DNA from: Cristatella mucedo
Taxonomy: Eukaryota; Bryozoa; Phylactolaemata; Cristatellidae
Assembly (NCBI GenBank): GCA_009760855.2
Contig: WPIO01000010.1
Location: forward strand, 5,070,001-5,134,000
DNA: 64,000 nt
Direction: 5' to 3'
Positions 1 to 11,939 of this stretch are shown piece after piece (the stretch's first letter is position 1; every line of letters starts with the position of its first letter). The translations under genes and the position numbers were made by a program. The notes under the pieces are model-generated. The model was not told where the DNA came from, ran no database searches, and worked only from the letters and a program-made list of their open reading frames with translations.

Positions 1-49
1 CTGGCGTACCTCCCGCGCCCCACGTGAGCGCTCGACTGCCACCTCGCAG

Positions 50-2369
50 GTACGCGACGACGACGCCAACGGCAAGCTCCACGTCAGGCTGTGCGGAAAC
101 GCAGCGCCCGGTGGCATCGTCTCGTCGGGCTCTCGTCTGTACCTCAAGTTCTCGAGCGACTCGACGCTCGAGCAGACTGGCTTCCGAGCTTCGTGGCAAG
201 GTCAGGCCGCTCGTCAGCTCGGCGACGCGCTCTCGCGGCGGCGGCAGCGGAGCGCGCGCGCGCGCTTCTCGACGCCGGCGAGCGCGAGAGCGCGCGCGCG
301 CGCTCTCGCGCGCAGCCAGCCATTCGCGCGCGCGCTTCGCGGAACTTCTCGATCGAGCTTCGAGCGGCTTCTCTTGGCCACGCCTCTGAGCTACGCCTCG
401 GCACACCGCCCGTCGTCGCAGCGCCGCTCGCCGCAGAGCCTCAAAGTGTCGAGCGGCGCTGCGGCGATTTCTAACTGCGCCCCCCCCCGCGAGATTCTTC
501 GTCGGCGAGAGTACCGAGCAACGCGAAGCGAGCGCCGGTGCGATCTGGTTGCGAGCACGCACCTGACTTCCGCTTCAAAATCTTCGCGTCTCTCTTGGTT
601 TCTCTTCGCGCCCCGAACACTTACGCTGAGAGTCGCTCTAATCCCCCCGCCGCCACAATAGACTCAAAGAGCAAATTTTCCAGCTCGGTGCGTACTCGCC
701 TAATCAAAAAGTGGTGACTGCATCGTCATTACACCAACTCTAACACGTGAAACGAGCATTTCGCAACTTTAAGCAGAAAGGTCACTCTCTTCACTCGGCA
801 TACAAAAAAAATACGCAACCCTGCGTTAATTATCGCGATATGGTCATTCAACGAGTGCGAGACGCACTTATACGGTTGAGATAAAGCTGTGACCACGGGA
901 AAGACACGAAGGTTGTTTTGAACAACAATCCAAAGCTCATCGGTTTCGAATGACGTAAGAATGCGATTGATTTTCGGACATCTCCAGCCTACCCACCAGG
1001 CTTCCTGCCAGTCATCCTAGCTCAACCAGTCGGATTTACCTCTAGGCTACAGTGTGGAGCACATTGCCGAGCTGATTTAGCCCAGTGGTTAAGGTGCTCG
1101 CCCTGACAAGGTTTGGCCGAGGTCGTGGGCTCGACCCACGTGGCATACGCGAAGCGTCTGAATAGAGATTACGTTCTCTTAGGGCGCTATATTAAAATAA
1201 ATTACCTAATTCTAATAAATACGCATGTAACGCAGACTTTATAAATGGCCTTCATGTCATTAGAGATTGAGATTTACATCAGCCTTTAATATCTAAAAGA
1301 TATCGCTATTTTATATATCAAGCAAAAGCTTCTTAAATTGGGTCCCCGATTGCGATGGCAATCGTTCGTTAATATTTGCTGTGCGATTGAGATGAGGCAA
1401 GAAAAGACGTCAAAAATCTGACTGTGCTATCGTAAGAAAGGTGATTTCTGATTGTACAAATTGAAAACAATAAAACTATACAAAGTTTCTGCAAAGAGTT
1501 TGATATTTGTATTTCTTCGACCAGAGATAGGCATAAACTCGTTGGGTGATCGAGTTTGAATAGACCACACCATTGAGCAAAGTGGACTCAGCGTATGCCG
1601 CCGATTCGAGGGAATTTGAGAGAATACCACAAACTTCATTTCAATAGCAACTACCGAGAGAGCAGGCAGATCAAGAGAAAAGCTCAATAGCCGCGAATGC
1701 CTGGCAGCTGCACACGGGAGAATTCACTAGGGAAGTTGATATAATTTGCACTTCCAATTGCCCTGCTGCAAGAAAAATGAATTTCAGCGTCAGCAGGGTC
1801 GGATGCAATTGGGGCGGCACAGAAGACGGAAGGAGTCATTCTCGTCAATTCTCGCCAAAGACGAGAATGACTCATCGCCGAGCTCGCACTTCGACGCGTC
1901 GGTGGCCATTTCGCGCGCTTTCAGAGCTGACTTGCCAGGCAAGAGGAGGAGCGTGCGTCGCCGACATCGCTGCCTGCGACGGCCGGTCCAATGCAGAGCT
2001 GCCGTGCGACGGCTCGCCGGCAGCAGCGCTGTGCTGCCTGCCGAACCTGCAGAAGGGAGGTGAGCGGCGGCGAAGCGAGCTGGTGGTCAGCGAAGAGCGC
2101 TCGCGCTCTTCGCCCCGATTGCGGACGTAGCAGACGACACGCTCGTTGCTCTTCGCTCTCTTCTCGCCTCCTTGAGCTCTTTCTCCGTCCGCGTTGCAGG
2201 GTGCGGAGCGGTGCCGAGCTCGTTCATAGTCGGCGGCCACGAGGCGGTGCCCCACTCGTGGCCGTGGCAAGCGTCTCTGCAGCTCGCCGCCAATGGCTTC
2301 CACTACTGCGGCGCCACCATCGTGACTTCCCAGTGGCTCGTCACTGCCGCTCATTGCGTGGACAGGTGG

Positions 2370-2444
<75 letters not shown>

Positions 2445-3286
2445 CGCTCTTCTCGCTGCGCGCTGGCGCATTTCTCGCTGCAAAATTTCAGTATAGCCGA
2501 CGGAGCCCGTGTCACGCCCGCTCTGCTGGCTTCTTCTCAGATGTATCGCACCACCACTTTATATGTAAGGTTACGCTGTAGAGTTGTACGAGGAGACATT
2601 AACACCGTACCGTTTAGGAAAGTTTGCAAGATACAAATTCATGTTAATATCATAAAATGCTTCGAACTAGCGTTTCCCGTCCTCAACCAGTAGTCGTCAA
2701 AATAACTACCAGCTTCGCTGAAGAAAAGTGGTGGAAAACTTCTTCCTGCAAAGCTGGTGTGAGTGTCCATTTACCAAGCAGGCAAGCCCCCAACCTTGAT
2801 GAGGGATACCATAGCTGAATTTAAATTGCGTTAATCTTTATTTATATTTTCAATATTTTAACTACGAGAGGGTAGAATTTTATCCGTATCACTCTATGTC
2901 TACGCTCAGGGTCTCTTCCGGTTGGTCACCACTAGCGAGTCAGCAATGACTTCCGTTTGCTTAAGTACATTACGCATCGGATGTATACTAAGAACAATAT
3001 AAATTAATAATTAGTACTAGCCAACAATGGACTAAACTGTATGCTGCATGAACAAGTTTTGTACTATCGTCCCCCTTATGAGGACCCCTAGTGCTTCTAC
3101 CGGATTTTTGCGAGAGGAGTGCGGGTTGACAAATTTCTTTTGTAAATCGAAACGATCCGTGCCGCGAGTTGTCGCCAGCTGGCATTCGACCCACAGCAGC
3201 ACGCCGTCTTCCCGGAGTAGTGCGATTGCAACGATCAGCATGCTCCAATCTACCTGAGCTGTCTGGAAAGTGCTTCCGGCCGGTCC

Positions 3287-3325
<39 letters not shown>

Positions 3326-6300
3326 GCGCGCGCGTACACATACATTGTATGGTTTCAGCTAGTGGTCGATCTATCTGTTTTGTCCCATGCAAATAAGTAG
3401 CTTGTGAGAAGGATGTCACGGCAGTAGCAGCTCAGCTACGTGAGAAGAAGCTCAGCCGTTATGGGCTTTGTAGGTCTGGGCCTGGTACAGCTTGAATGTA
3501 CGTGCAGACTTACACTTGAATTTGTGTGCCAAGTGGCAATGTCATTTCATCTGGCTTTATTTTTAACCAAGCCCTCGTCAGCTAGTTCAATTACTAAAAT
3601 CTGTTTGACATTATGACTGGCAGGCGAGGTGAAAAGTCAGGAAGGCGCTAATTTATTAAAGTATTTGTGCAGCCATTTTCCTAATTATCCGCCAAAATAA
3701 AATTTAATATTAGTTTGCGAATATATTGTTTGCTTTCGCTGTAAAAGCTCTCGAAATTCCAGACCGCGCCAAACTCACTCTTGAACGAGCGTTCGTGAGC
3801 TCGTTCGCAGCTAAGTAGCACGCGTCTTTTCACGTTTGAAGCTCACCTCCAATCAGCATGCAGGTGGTCGTTGGAGAGCACCACCTAAAGCAGCCCAATC
3901 AGGAGCAGGTGTATAGGATACACAGCTACATAATGGTGAGGAAAGTGCATTAATTTGCCGCGCCTTTGGCAATGCCTTTTTCTCAATTTGCCATAAAGCC
4001 AGTTGTCTCGAGAACAAAGAGTCACTCGAGTAGGGCAGGCGGCCTGCAGCGTGCTGGCAGCTTACACGCGACGGTGACCTCGGACTCACTGGTTGCTTTT
4101 ACTCAGCACGAACACTATGATCAGAACGGAGACGGCTTTCCCAACGACATTGCACTGGTGAAGCTGACGTCTCCAATCATATTCAATCGCTACGTTCAGC
4201 CGGCCTGCTTGCCCGATTTAGAGGAGGAATTCGTACCTGGCGACAATTGCTGGATAACTGGATGGGGCGATACAAAAGGTATTGACTGATATTGTAGCGG
4301 AAATAATCCATTCTCCTATCACTACAACAACGCCGGGGGGGGGGGGCGCTGGCTATATTAGATGCCATTAAAGTCCGACGAAAAATAGTAGAAGCGACCT
4401 CGGTGCTGCCTACGTAGCGGTGACAGTGGCCTACATGGCCGCCGAAGCCGTTGCAGTTATCATCAGCCATTATTATCTACCATCATTCGTAGGAACTGCA
4501 AACGGAGACGTTCTCAATCAGCTGAAGGCAGATCTCCTGACGAGACCGCACTGCAGAACTATGTGGGGCAAGAGCTACATCCGCGAAGGTCATGTATGCC
4601 TTGGAAACGGCCTGAAAGGAGCCTGCAACGTAAGTCGCCGAGGGAAAGGGCCGCATAGAGCCGCGAAATGCCGACGCTCATCAAGCAGGCCTGCCTAGCG
4701 TTGAGAACTCGGGAAAGCTCGCCTGTGCGAAGCAAGCGAAGCGGACGCACGGCTCACCGCCAGGTGTCACTACTGTCGCTGGCTGGCGAAGCTCTACGTG
4801 TGCAATACGTGTGGCGCGGAGACGCGCGGCTCTCGCTCGCTCAGGCGGCGCTGCTGCATCGCATCTGGATAAGAGCGAGCTTTTACCTGCCCGCCGTCTG
4901 AAGAGTCGCACAGTCACGCCAATCCGTCCGCTAATTACGCTTCCCTCGTCTGAGCGTACAGCCGTCCGTCTGTCTGCCCCGTCCGTCCGACACGATCGTA
5001 GACCTGCTTGCTGGGCTGTGAGTATAAGTAACGCCGCGAGCACGGGACGCCATATGCAGCGGATATACGGCAGAATGTATATACGGTGTCGAAGAAAGGT
5101 GATTAACGGCTGCCGCAATAGCTAAGGCAAGCAGACTCACACACCTTAAGTCAGACTGGTTGGGACCTCATTGATGGTGCGTCAAAAAAGTACCCCCCCC
5201 CATAAGAGATACCCACAGCACGACTCGCCTTCCTTGTCAGTAGCCTGCAGAGGAGCAATGGTTGAAAACAGCTAATGCCAAGCGTGTTCGTTCACAGTCT
5301 ACATGTCGCTAGTGTTTAGCATCCAATAAGTTATTGGGGTAAATCTAGTAGTTGGGATTCTGATTGCTTCCGATTGCTTCCGATCGAGGGAGCGAATTGC
5401 GCGCGTTAAAATGCTCTTCTTTCTGTGCAGTAGCAACGGGTACGTAGGACCAATAGCTTTCTCGTCATATGCTGCTTTACCTAAAATTAGCTGCACAGGC
5501 TGCTTAACAGAGATAGCCAACAGGCTCGACTGCAGTAGATTGCTTAAGGTTGATTATTGAAGTAAGGAGCTAATCTGGTAACGGTTGAGGAGATGGTTTA
5601 TTGTCAACATCAGCAGTTTTGGATTATGCATCTGTGATTCAACAATGTTTCTATCAAAGCTAGACTTGGCCTTTGCTTGGATCGATTGGTACGACTTACA
5701 GTAGTCTTCATATGCCTGTCGATGGACAGTCAGTCCGGATCTTTTGTATGCTTTTTCAAGCTTTCGTTTAGTAGACCTGGCTAGTTTAATGTCTGTGGTA
5801 AACCATAGGCCGTCTGGGAGGGGGGCGCACAGTGCGCTTTGTCAGAGGTGCAAACTCGTCGAGCGTGTCAGCTAGTGTCGTGTTGTAGCTATCTACCAAT
5901 GATGACAGGGAGGACTGAGCAGCAGAGGCGAAGCAGATATTCTCGCACGGACCGCATCGATGCCAAGGGTCTTGAGGTTTCGCGATTCACAGGTTATTTT
6001 AGAGGAGGAGGTGGGCACACACTGTAGATTGAATGAGATCTGCATGCGGTCAGTTAAGCAGGATTTGGTGATAATTGGTGATGACAAAGTGCAGTTGTAT
6101 GAGAAAATCTGGTCGAGTGTGTGACCCTTGATGTGAGTAGGGCCATGCACACGAGCCACAAGAGACAGTGAGTCAGTCAATGCACGAAATTCGGTGCCGA
6201 AAGCGTCAGATAAGTTACCAAACGTTTGATGGTAACATCCGCAGGCAGCAGATCGGCTCTGTCGTCTCCATTTTAAAAAGCGGCCGCCGTCGGGCGGAGC

Positions 6301-6629
6301 TAGACGACGGGCAGCTGGCGCTCGTTCTGACGGGCTGCTTGAACTTAGGACGCTCGGCGGCCGGCCAGGCTGGAGCGCTGAGCGTTGGCATCTGCGCATG
6401 TGCCGCCTCTGCACACTCTCTATTACATTGGCCTCTACAGGGAGACTCGGGAGGTCCGCTGGTGTGTCTACGAAACCGTACCGGGATCGACCGCTGGATC
6501 CTCGCCGGCACCACAAGCTGGGGTCAAATCGGATGTCAGACGGAGGGCAAGCCAAGCGTCTACGTCAGGGTGAGCCACTACATCGACTGGATTTCTAGAA
6601 AGATCCAAGAGAGCGCCAACAGCCAATAG
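50..6629 (+). CDS. CUB / clip-like / chymotrypsin-fold serine protease, gene 1 (5' end outside window)
   Basis: Secreted endopeptidase of family S1A. Proposed exons: 50-200, 1925-2059, 2200-2365, 3857-3935, 4107-4278, 4493-4629 and 6441-6629 (stop TAG 6627-6629). They join in phase to 342 aa. Exon 1 here is the C-terminal half of a CUB domain (LCGN, then [15 protein letters not shown], ending GFRASWQ). Exon 2 encodes a six-Cys module with spacing C-x6-C-x6-C-x9-C-x8-CC. The protease starts at IVGG, with the catalytic triad in [13 protein letters not shown] and GDSGGP. The residue before IVGG is Phe, so activation would need a chymotrypsin-like cut. S1 pocket positions read Gly189, Gly216 and Ser226, not the Asp189 of trypsin, so a hydrophobic or small P1 is inferred. 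The activation-peptide Cys and the Cys of PACLPD would tether the light chain. Paralogous to the gene at 27779-40445. The last intron carries a reverse-strand LINE. CUB and upstream exons lie left of the window. Confidence 0.88.
1066..1200 (+). mobile_element. SINE family 1
   Basis: tRNA-derived head with a box A-like 'gtttag/atttag...agtggttaaggtgctcg' and a box B-like 'gtgggctcgacccac', then the tail 'gaagcgtctgaatagagattacgttctct' and 'gggcgctatat'. Lies in the first intron of protease gene 1. Confidence 0.85.
2371..2446. repeat. (AG)n microsatellite next to a splice donor
   Basis: About 38 AG units beginning 5 bases after the donor GT at 2366 of the protease gene 1 exon 2200-2365. Confidence 0.95.
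3288..3334. repeat. (CA)n then (CG)n microsatellite
   Basis: About 18 CA units followed by CG units in a gene 1 intron. Confidence 0.95.
5540..6245 (-). mobile_element. LINE B fragment (endonuclease end)
   Basis: Minus-strand frames give '[18 protein letters not shown]', the end of an apurinic-type endonuclease domain. The following DNA matches 42190-42400 closely. In the last intron of protease gene 1, antisense. Broken by stops. Confidence 0.8.
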
Positions 6630-6786
6630 CTCGTCCGCAGGGAAATGGCCCGCCGCCGCCGCTGCACTATTCCGCCGGAAACGGCGGTGCGACACGTGCG
6701 TTGCCTAAGTTGTGCGCCAGCTGACGACCTGGCTTTTCCAAGGAGATCGTACGCAATGGCTTGTTCGCGCTGCCTGGTGTGTGGCG

Positions 6787-6792
6787 ATTAAA
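6787..6792 (+). terminator. Candidate polyadenylation signal ATTAAA, protease gene 1
   Basis: ATTAAA lies 158 bases after the stop codon of gene 1. It is the first canonical-type hexamer downstream, inside otherwise GC-rich DNA. Position only; no cleavage-site evidence. Confidence 0.4.
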
Positions 6793-7258
6793 ACGTGCGC
6801 GAGCATCAGACGAAGAAACTCTCGCTGGTCATCGCGTCTGTTTGGCGCCGTTCGTGACGTCGGTCACGCTCCGCGCGGCTTCGCGGCCGAGCTGCGGAGC
6901 AGACGACCAAGTTAGAAATGCCACCTCGCATTTTCATTTTGTCGCCTTTGGAGCAGCTGCGCGTGGCTATGCGCCGAGAAGCCGCCGCAAAGTAGCGGCT
7001 TCCCGGCGACCCAGTCAACCAGACCGAGGCAGGTAGCTTGACCGCAAAGCAGCGAAAGAACCCACTAGCTGCGAAAGCACAGGTTGACTGCAAAAATTTT
7101 AAAAATCCGTTTGAGCGCCATCCCTGCCTGCAGCGGCCGCGGCAGCTGAGCGCTTCCGTGCGCAGCTGCTTTGCGCGCGCCCGGTGACGCCGGGGGCGTC
7201 CTCTTCATTAGGGTGCCCTAGCTGTCGCTTTATCCGTACAGTTACCTAACTGTCCCTT

Positions 7259-7291
<33 letters not shown>

Positions 7292-8059
7292 ACTCTCTCT
7301 CACTCTCTCGCACTCTACGAGGCTTTATGGTCTTTGTCTCTCTTTCTGCCGGTCATCCCGCAGCCCAAGGAGCAACTCACGTTTCGCTTATTTCTCTCAA
7401 CGACGACGTTATCGCCCTTCCTGGCTAATGCGACGCTTTCTTCGCAGCCGTCCGACAGTGCCGCCTATTCATCGGCTACTTATTTTTTTGACCGTCGTCT
7501 TCCGGCTCAGCTATATGCTTCGCTTTCTCTGCGTTTCGCTCTTTTAGGCGAGTCGTCTCTCCCTCCAATGCGCACGCTCGCACGTGCTCGCACGCGCTCG
7601 CGCTCGCTCGCCAGCGCTTCGCTTCGAGCGCGAGCGCGGCGCCGCGCGAGGCTCTCCAGCCGAGCGCCAGCGTACCCTTCGTGGCTTTGAAGAGTTAAAG
7701 GGGCCGCACGCACATCCGCCGGGTCACGGATGCACGCACGCGCGCACGCGTAGAAGGCACTTATGTTCACAGCCGGTTGGCACGCGATAGTAAGTGATTG
7801 GTTTTTGCGGTGCGTTTGTCGGCGCGCGACGCCACGATTGTTTCGGTCGCTGCTCCGGACGTTCGCCGAGTCTCCGATGTACGCCGCAGGTGCTCGCACT
7901 ATCCGACTCACGTGCCGTTTGTTTGAGCTCCTAGCTGGCTTTGCCACTGAAAGCTGCAACGCGTCTCATGCCGCTACGTGAATAAGGCCTACTTGAGCGA
8001 GCTTCCACTTGACATTTTTCAGTCACGACAAGCGATAATCATGAGCAACGGTGCTCATC
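6793..8059. other. Intergenic, GC-rich, no gene seen
   Basis: Holds the (CT)n run at 7264 and CpG-rich sequence with Arg/Ala-rich frames on both strands that look like composition artefacts. Confidence 0.5.
7264..7312. repeat. (CT)n microsatellite
   Basis: CT-rich run with CACTCT interruptions, 3' of protease gene 1. Confidence 0.85.
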
Positions 8060-8454
8060 GGCAAGGACGAGCTTAGTGTTCGGTTCGCTGTTTAGCAGTC
8101 CGGCCGAACGACTGATCCCGAGAGGTGCTGCAGGGACACGTGTCATTGTTCACGCATCGCGCTCGCTATTTCTGTCTGATAATTTGAGGATTTCAACCTT
8201 GCTGTCGAGGGGAATAGCAGTGTGCAATGTATATTATTTCAAACTGTTCAGGTCTTGGTAGTAGTAGTAATAGCTCATTTGTCCACGTGCTTTCCGGAAA
8301 TGCGTCAAGATTCGTTGAAGTATGCGGCGATTATACGATCGGGCTGCATGCCTCGCGCCGAGAGCCGGAGGACAGAATCTCGTTCGCTCAATCGCTGAGC
8401 CGGTACAAAGAGGGCGTGGAATCAGCGTCCGCTCGACGCCAGGGCGCAACGCTC

Positions 8455-8562
8455 CCAGTCATTCTATCGTGTTTCCTTTGCCGCAAATGTAAATCGCCTA
8501 GAAAGAGATTGAGCTCTCTGAGGGTGCTTTATCAAGTGCATCATTATTATCATTTAGCAGAT
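8455..8562 (+). mobile_element. LINE A 3' tail
   Basis: 'aaatgtaaatcgcctagaaa', 'gagctctctgagggtgcttt', 'atcaagtgca', then ATT-rich repeats. Private to duplicated unit copy 1. Confidence 0.75.
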
Positions 8563-9071
8563 GGAACTCTTTTTTTTAAGAACTGTACTCACTACTTGTG
8601 AGTGTTGTAGCTACATTCTAGAATGCCGCTACCATCCCTAGAAAACCCGATAGTTAAAACAAGTGCCCACTCTTACAATGAAGTGCCGGTATCTCACATT
8701 CCACATGGTTCAGCCAGGAGAATCACTAGAAAACATGCATGCGGAGTCACTGCCGGCAAGGTTAAAATTCAAGGTCAACGGGTAGCAAGCTGATAGTAAT
8801 GGCACATGACCTGGTTCACATTGAAGGGAAGTGGCTTACTCAAGCCGACTACTCAATTGAGAGTTAGTGCAGCACAGGACTTCAGCAGACATTTTAAACC
8901 AACGACAGGCACGTCTCTTTCACCTGTCTCTTAAGAGAGTGCCAGAGCAGTTCTTTATGTATGATAATCCTATACTTTTCTAGAAACTCCAATTTTTTTC
9001 TCAGATGAAGCTGTCTCTCACGTTTTAAAGCCTAAAGTTATACTTTTTTTTATTTAGAAGCAATAAAGGCA

Positions 9072-9072
<1 letters not shown>

Positions 9073-9122
<50 letters not shown>
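9073..9122. repeat. (TA)n microsatellite
   Basis: TA run with two TACA interruptions inside unit copy 1. The matching position in copy 2 lacks it. Confidence 0.9.
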
Positions 9123-9417
9123 ACATCAATACTGAATAAGTTTTATTTAAAATAAAGTCGTGATCTCATTTCATGGCAATTAAACTCAAAATGAGAGAAT
9201 ATTCCATTTTCACCACCAAATCAAACAAACATAGCCGCCTAAGTTCGGGAAAAAATACGTCGCTGTTGGAAACTGAGAAACTGAGAACTTACTACTTATT
9301 TTGTAGCTGTCACAAGACTTTCCAAGTATATGTCCCATTTCAGCCATGGTTTTGTTCCGCGGAAGCTTTTCACGCATTTTAGTTGTACACACAGTGATAA
9401 TGCTGAAATGAGAATAG

Positions 9418-9662
9418 AGCTCAAGAAGTTCTTTTAGCTTCTTTATTTTAATGCACTTCTGTTTCTTACAGCATTTGGTGGGTCTTTGCGATTTGTTCTT
9501 CGTGTGCATGTACATGCTTACACTATGCCTGCTGTTTGCGGATGTTACCATCAATAATTTGACATATCTTTCTATACAGCATCTGTAAATTGCCTTGAAG
9601 AATTTCAATTCTAAGAGGGTGCTATACAAATTTATTATTAATATTATAATTAAATTTATACT
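9418..9662 (+). mobile_element. LINE B 3' tail
   Basis: 'gcatttggtgggtc', 'tgctgtttgcggatgttacc' and 'ctaagagggtgctatacaaa' match the 3' end of the LINE at 43770-43960. It interrupts unit copy 1 where copy 2 is continuous (near 19560). Confidence 0.7.
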
Positions 9663-10151
9663 TGGCTGCAATCAAAAGTTTTGAGGCGCTTGGCTTAAGA
9701 TCTGAGTACATCTGTCTTTGGCCTTGCCTTCGATTGGAGGAAATTTTTCCAGGCAACTCCTTTATTCTAATTTTCTTCAAATCGGACTTTTCGCTCGGAT
9801 TTGTCCCTTAATTTAGAATGCTTTATGACTGACTTCTGTATGATAACTACTTACCGGATCTCTCATATCTGACTCGGTATGTCTCGGTAGATTTATCCAT
9901 CGCCAAGCCAGCGTCGAAGGTTGTCTCAAAAGGTCTTTTTCGAACTTAATTGTAACAAGGCAATCTCACAAGGGCTTAGTTAAAATCTGAGAGATATATC
10001 CCTCTTGCCATTCAATAAACAACTGCTTTTTGGAATGGTTGATTATTCAATATGGCTCTGTGGTGATACTTTGTGAAAAGTGGTTGGATTTAACACGTAG
10101 TGATAATAAGATTGTAAATAGTAATTAGCCTTGTGAATAGTCAGCCAATAC

Positions 10152-10478
10152 GGCATCGTATATGCAAAGAACCAGCTCACTTTCTCGTATGGGCAAAGCA
10201 CCCATAGCAGGGTGTTAAGGCACTGTCGCCAGCATAGGTTTATATTTACGTTGAAATGTACGTTTTGAGGATTATTTTCTGATTAAAGTTTCTTCCCAAA
10301 CCAAAACAATAAACCCTAAACATTAAAATATAAACTCGAAACTCGAAATCTCAAAAAACAAAATCTAACCGCGAAATCCAAGCCATTAACCCAAAAACGT
10401 AATGATCCATGTTTAACAGCCTGCTATGGGCACTATACCAGTAGCAGAAAGTGAGCTGGCTCCATGAATATACGACAC
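10152..10478. repeat. Imperfect inverted repeat in unit copy 1
   Basis: Left arm 10152-10222 (with 'ccagctcactttct' and 'cccatagcag') pairs with the right arm 10405-10478 (with 'ctgctatgggc' and 'agaaagtgagctgg'), around about 180 bp of spacer that includes 'ccctaaa'. Confidence 0.75.
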
Positions 10479-10739
10479 CATATAAGTTAGAATGGTAGCT
10501 TAGTGATGATATTGATGATATCGCGCACTCATACGATTGCACTCAGGTTATTATCTGAGCCAATTCTACGATTCACAGTTGACTTACTCCAGCAAAAGCC
10601 TTACCTACGTCGTCAGTAATTGTGTGAAGGATATAAAAAAGGGTAACTTTACAAATATTTGAAGATGATAGCACGTTATAAATAGCCGGCTTGAAGAAGA
10701 ACATGCCTAAACTTAAAATAACGTTCAGTTTTAAAAGCT

Positions 10740-10954
10740 CGCCCCGTCGCCGATTCCCTGATACCGACTTGTTGAATCTGCCTAGGAGAGGAAATGGCAG
10801 CAAAGATGGAGCCCCTTGCTCTTTTAATGATAGCACGCGGTACGTTCATGCAGACTGCTTTTCCAAACGGCTAGTTCATCGGCGAGCAGCAGACGGATGC
10901 GAGATTTGTAAGAGCCCGTGTAAGCTAACTACTAAGCTGAGGCCACTGTTTCAG
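10740..10954 (+). pseudogene. Decayed RING-CH (MARCH-type E3 ligase) exon, copy 1
   Basis: The frame keeps YVHADC (the H-x2-C of RING-CH), the C-x2-C of CEIC, and the following TKLRPLF, which resembles the TKLKPL segment after the RING-CH domain of MARCH1/8 proteins. The first C-x2-C is lost (reads LLNL) and the C-x-C reads CSF, so zinc binding would fail. The exon-like end TTTCAG is followed by GCGAGT, a GC donor where copy 2 has GTGAGT. A decayed paralog of 20609-20894. MARCH assignment is by cysteine spacing and the flanking segment; a transposon-borne RING-CH is the alternative. Confidence 0.6.
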
Positions 10955-11362
10955 GCGAGTAGCATTCACGGAACTCATTTTGAATGCCAGATTGACACTG
11001 TAGACTGCCATTTAGCTACCACTGTTTCCGATAAAAATCTTTGCTGATGTGCAGGCAGAATATGCATATGCACAGATCCATATGAGTTGCATGATAGTGT
11101 AGTCATTAGTGTGTGTAGCCTCTAGCAGAGCGTCTAGCGGCGATGTCGTATTACCTCTTTTTCTTACCGAGAAAGCAACTTGAGCCACACCAGGTAAAAC
11201 TTATATCTGGAAGGCAAGTCCCACTACAGGCTTTTGGTCTTCCCGCATTTACAAAATTTTTCACATAATTTGCAACTGCGGCCACTAGCCACACGCGTAA
11301 GCACTTCCTCCCGCGCTAGAGAACGGCCTCAGGCAACTTCCGGCGTGGACTGGACCTTTTCG

Positions 11363-11612
11363 TAATAATAATAATAATAATAATAATAATGCACTTGATA
11401 AAGCACCCTCAGAGAACTCAATCTCTTTCTAGGCACTTCACATTTGCTGCAAAGTGAAGCTCGATTGAATGGTAAGTAATATCATATCAAGCTTGATAAA
11501 CATGAATAACATGGTTAGGGCTGACATGCACAGGGTTAGCATGCAAATGTGGTTAGTGGCAGCATGCACAGTGTCAGCACGCATAAGCACACGAAGGACA
11601 AATCATAGGATA
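11363..11612 (-). mobile_element. LINE A 3' tail
   Basis: (AAT)n at left, then the complement of the tail and of the 'gcatgcacagtgtcagcacg' 3' untranslated segment. Confidence 0.8.
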
Positions 11613-11939
11613 TGACTTCTTCGTGATAATTTCGGGTATTCCATTGAAATTATCACTGTGACTGTTTATGAGCTACTCCAAAATGGACCTACTTGGCATA
11701 TGGTGCAATGTCGCCATCAGTAAATACGTACCGGCGGGCCTTCTTCGGCGGGTCAGTAAGAACCTTATTGCATCATGCGTTTGCCCTATCAACAGTTCGG
11801 CCATCAAATCTACAACCTGTAAGTTTAAAGTGCTGATTAACAGTCTTTTTTATATTTGCTCACTCGCTGTGCCCCAACATGCTGTGAAAAGTTGACCGGC
11901 GGCCGTTACTAAGGTCCGATTTAAATTCGAAGGGGCACC

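Larger units (their letters stand above)
8060..11330 (+). repeat. Duplicated unit, copy 1
   Basis: Collinear, diverged similarity to 17430-21280. Shared landmarks include 'attgaagggaagtg' followed by 'caagccgacta' at 8820-8850 and 19050-19090, a 9160-9240 / 19285-19360 block, 'gtacatctgtc' near 9708 / 19640, the inverted repeat near 10.2 kb / 20.2 kb, and the RING-CH exon. Each copy has private LINE insertions: LINE A and LINE B tails in copy 1, a LINE C tail in copy 2. The duplication therefore predates those insertions. The offset is roughly 10 kb. Edges are approximate. Confidence 0.7.

Noticed and set aside
2172-2693. 173-codon frame over the protease exon
   Set aside because: It contains the real exon 2200-2365 but runs through the splice donor into (AG)n. 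The spliced model is preferred.
7507-7959. 150-codon minus-strand frame rich in Arg/Ala
   Set aside because: GC-rich composition artefact. No domain, signal or splice context.
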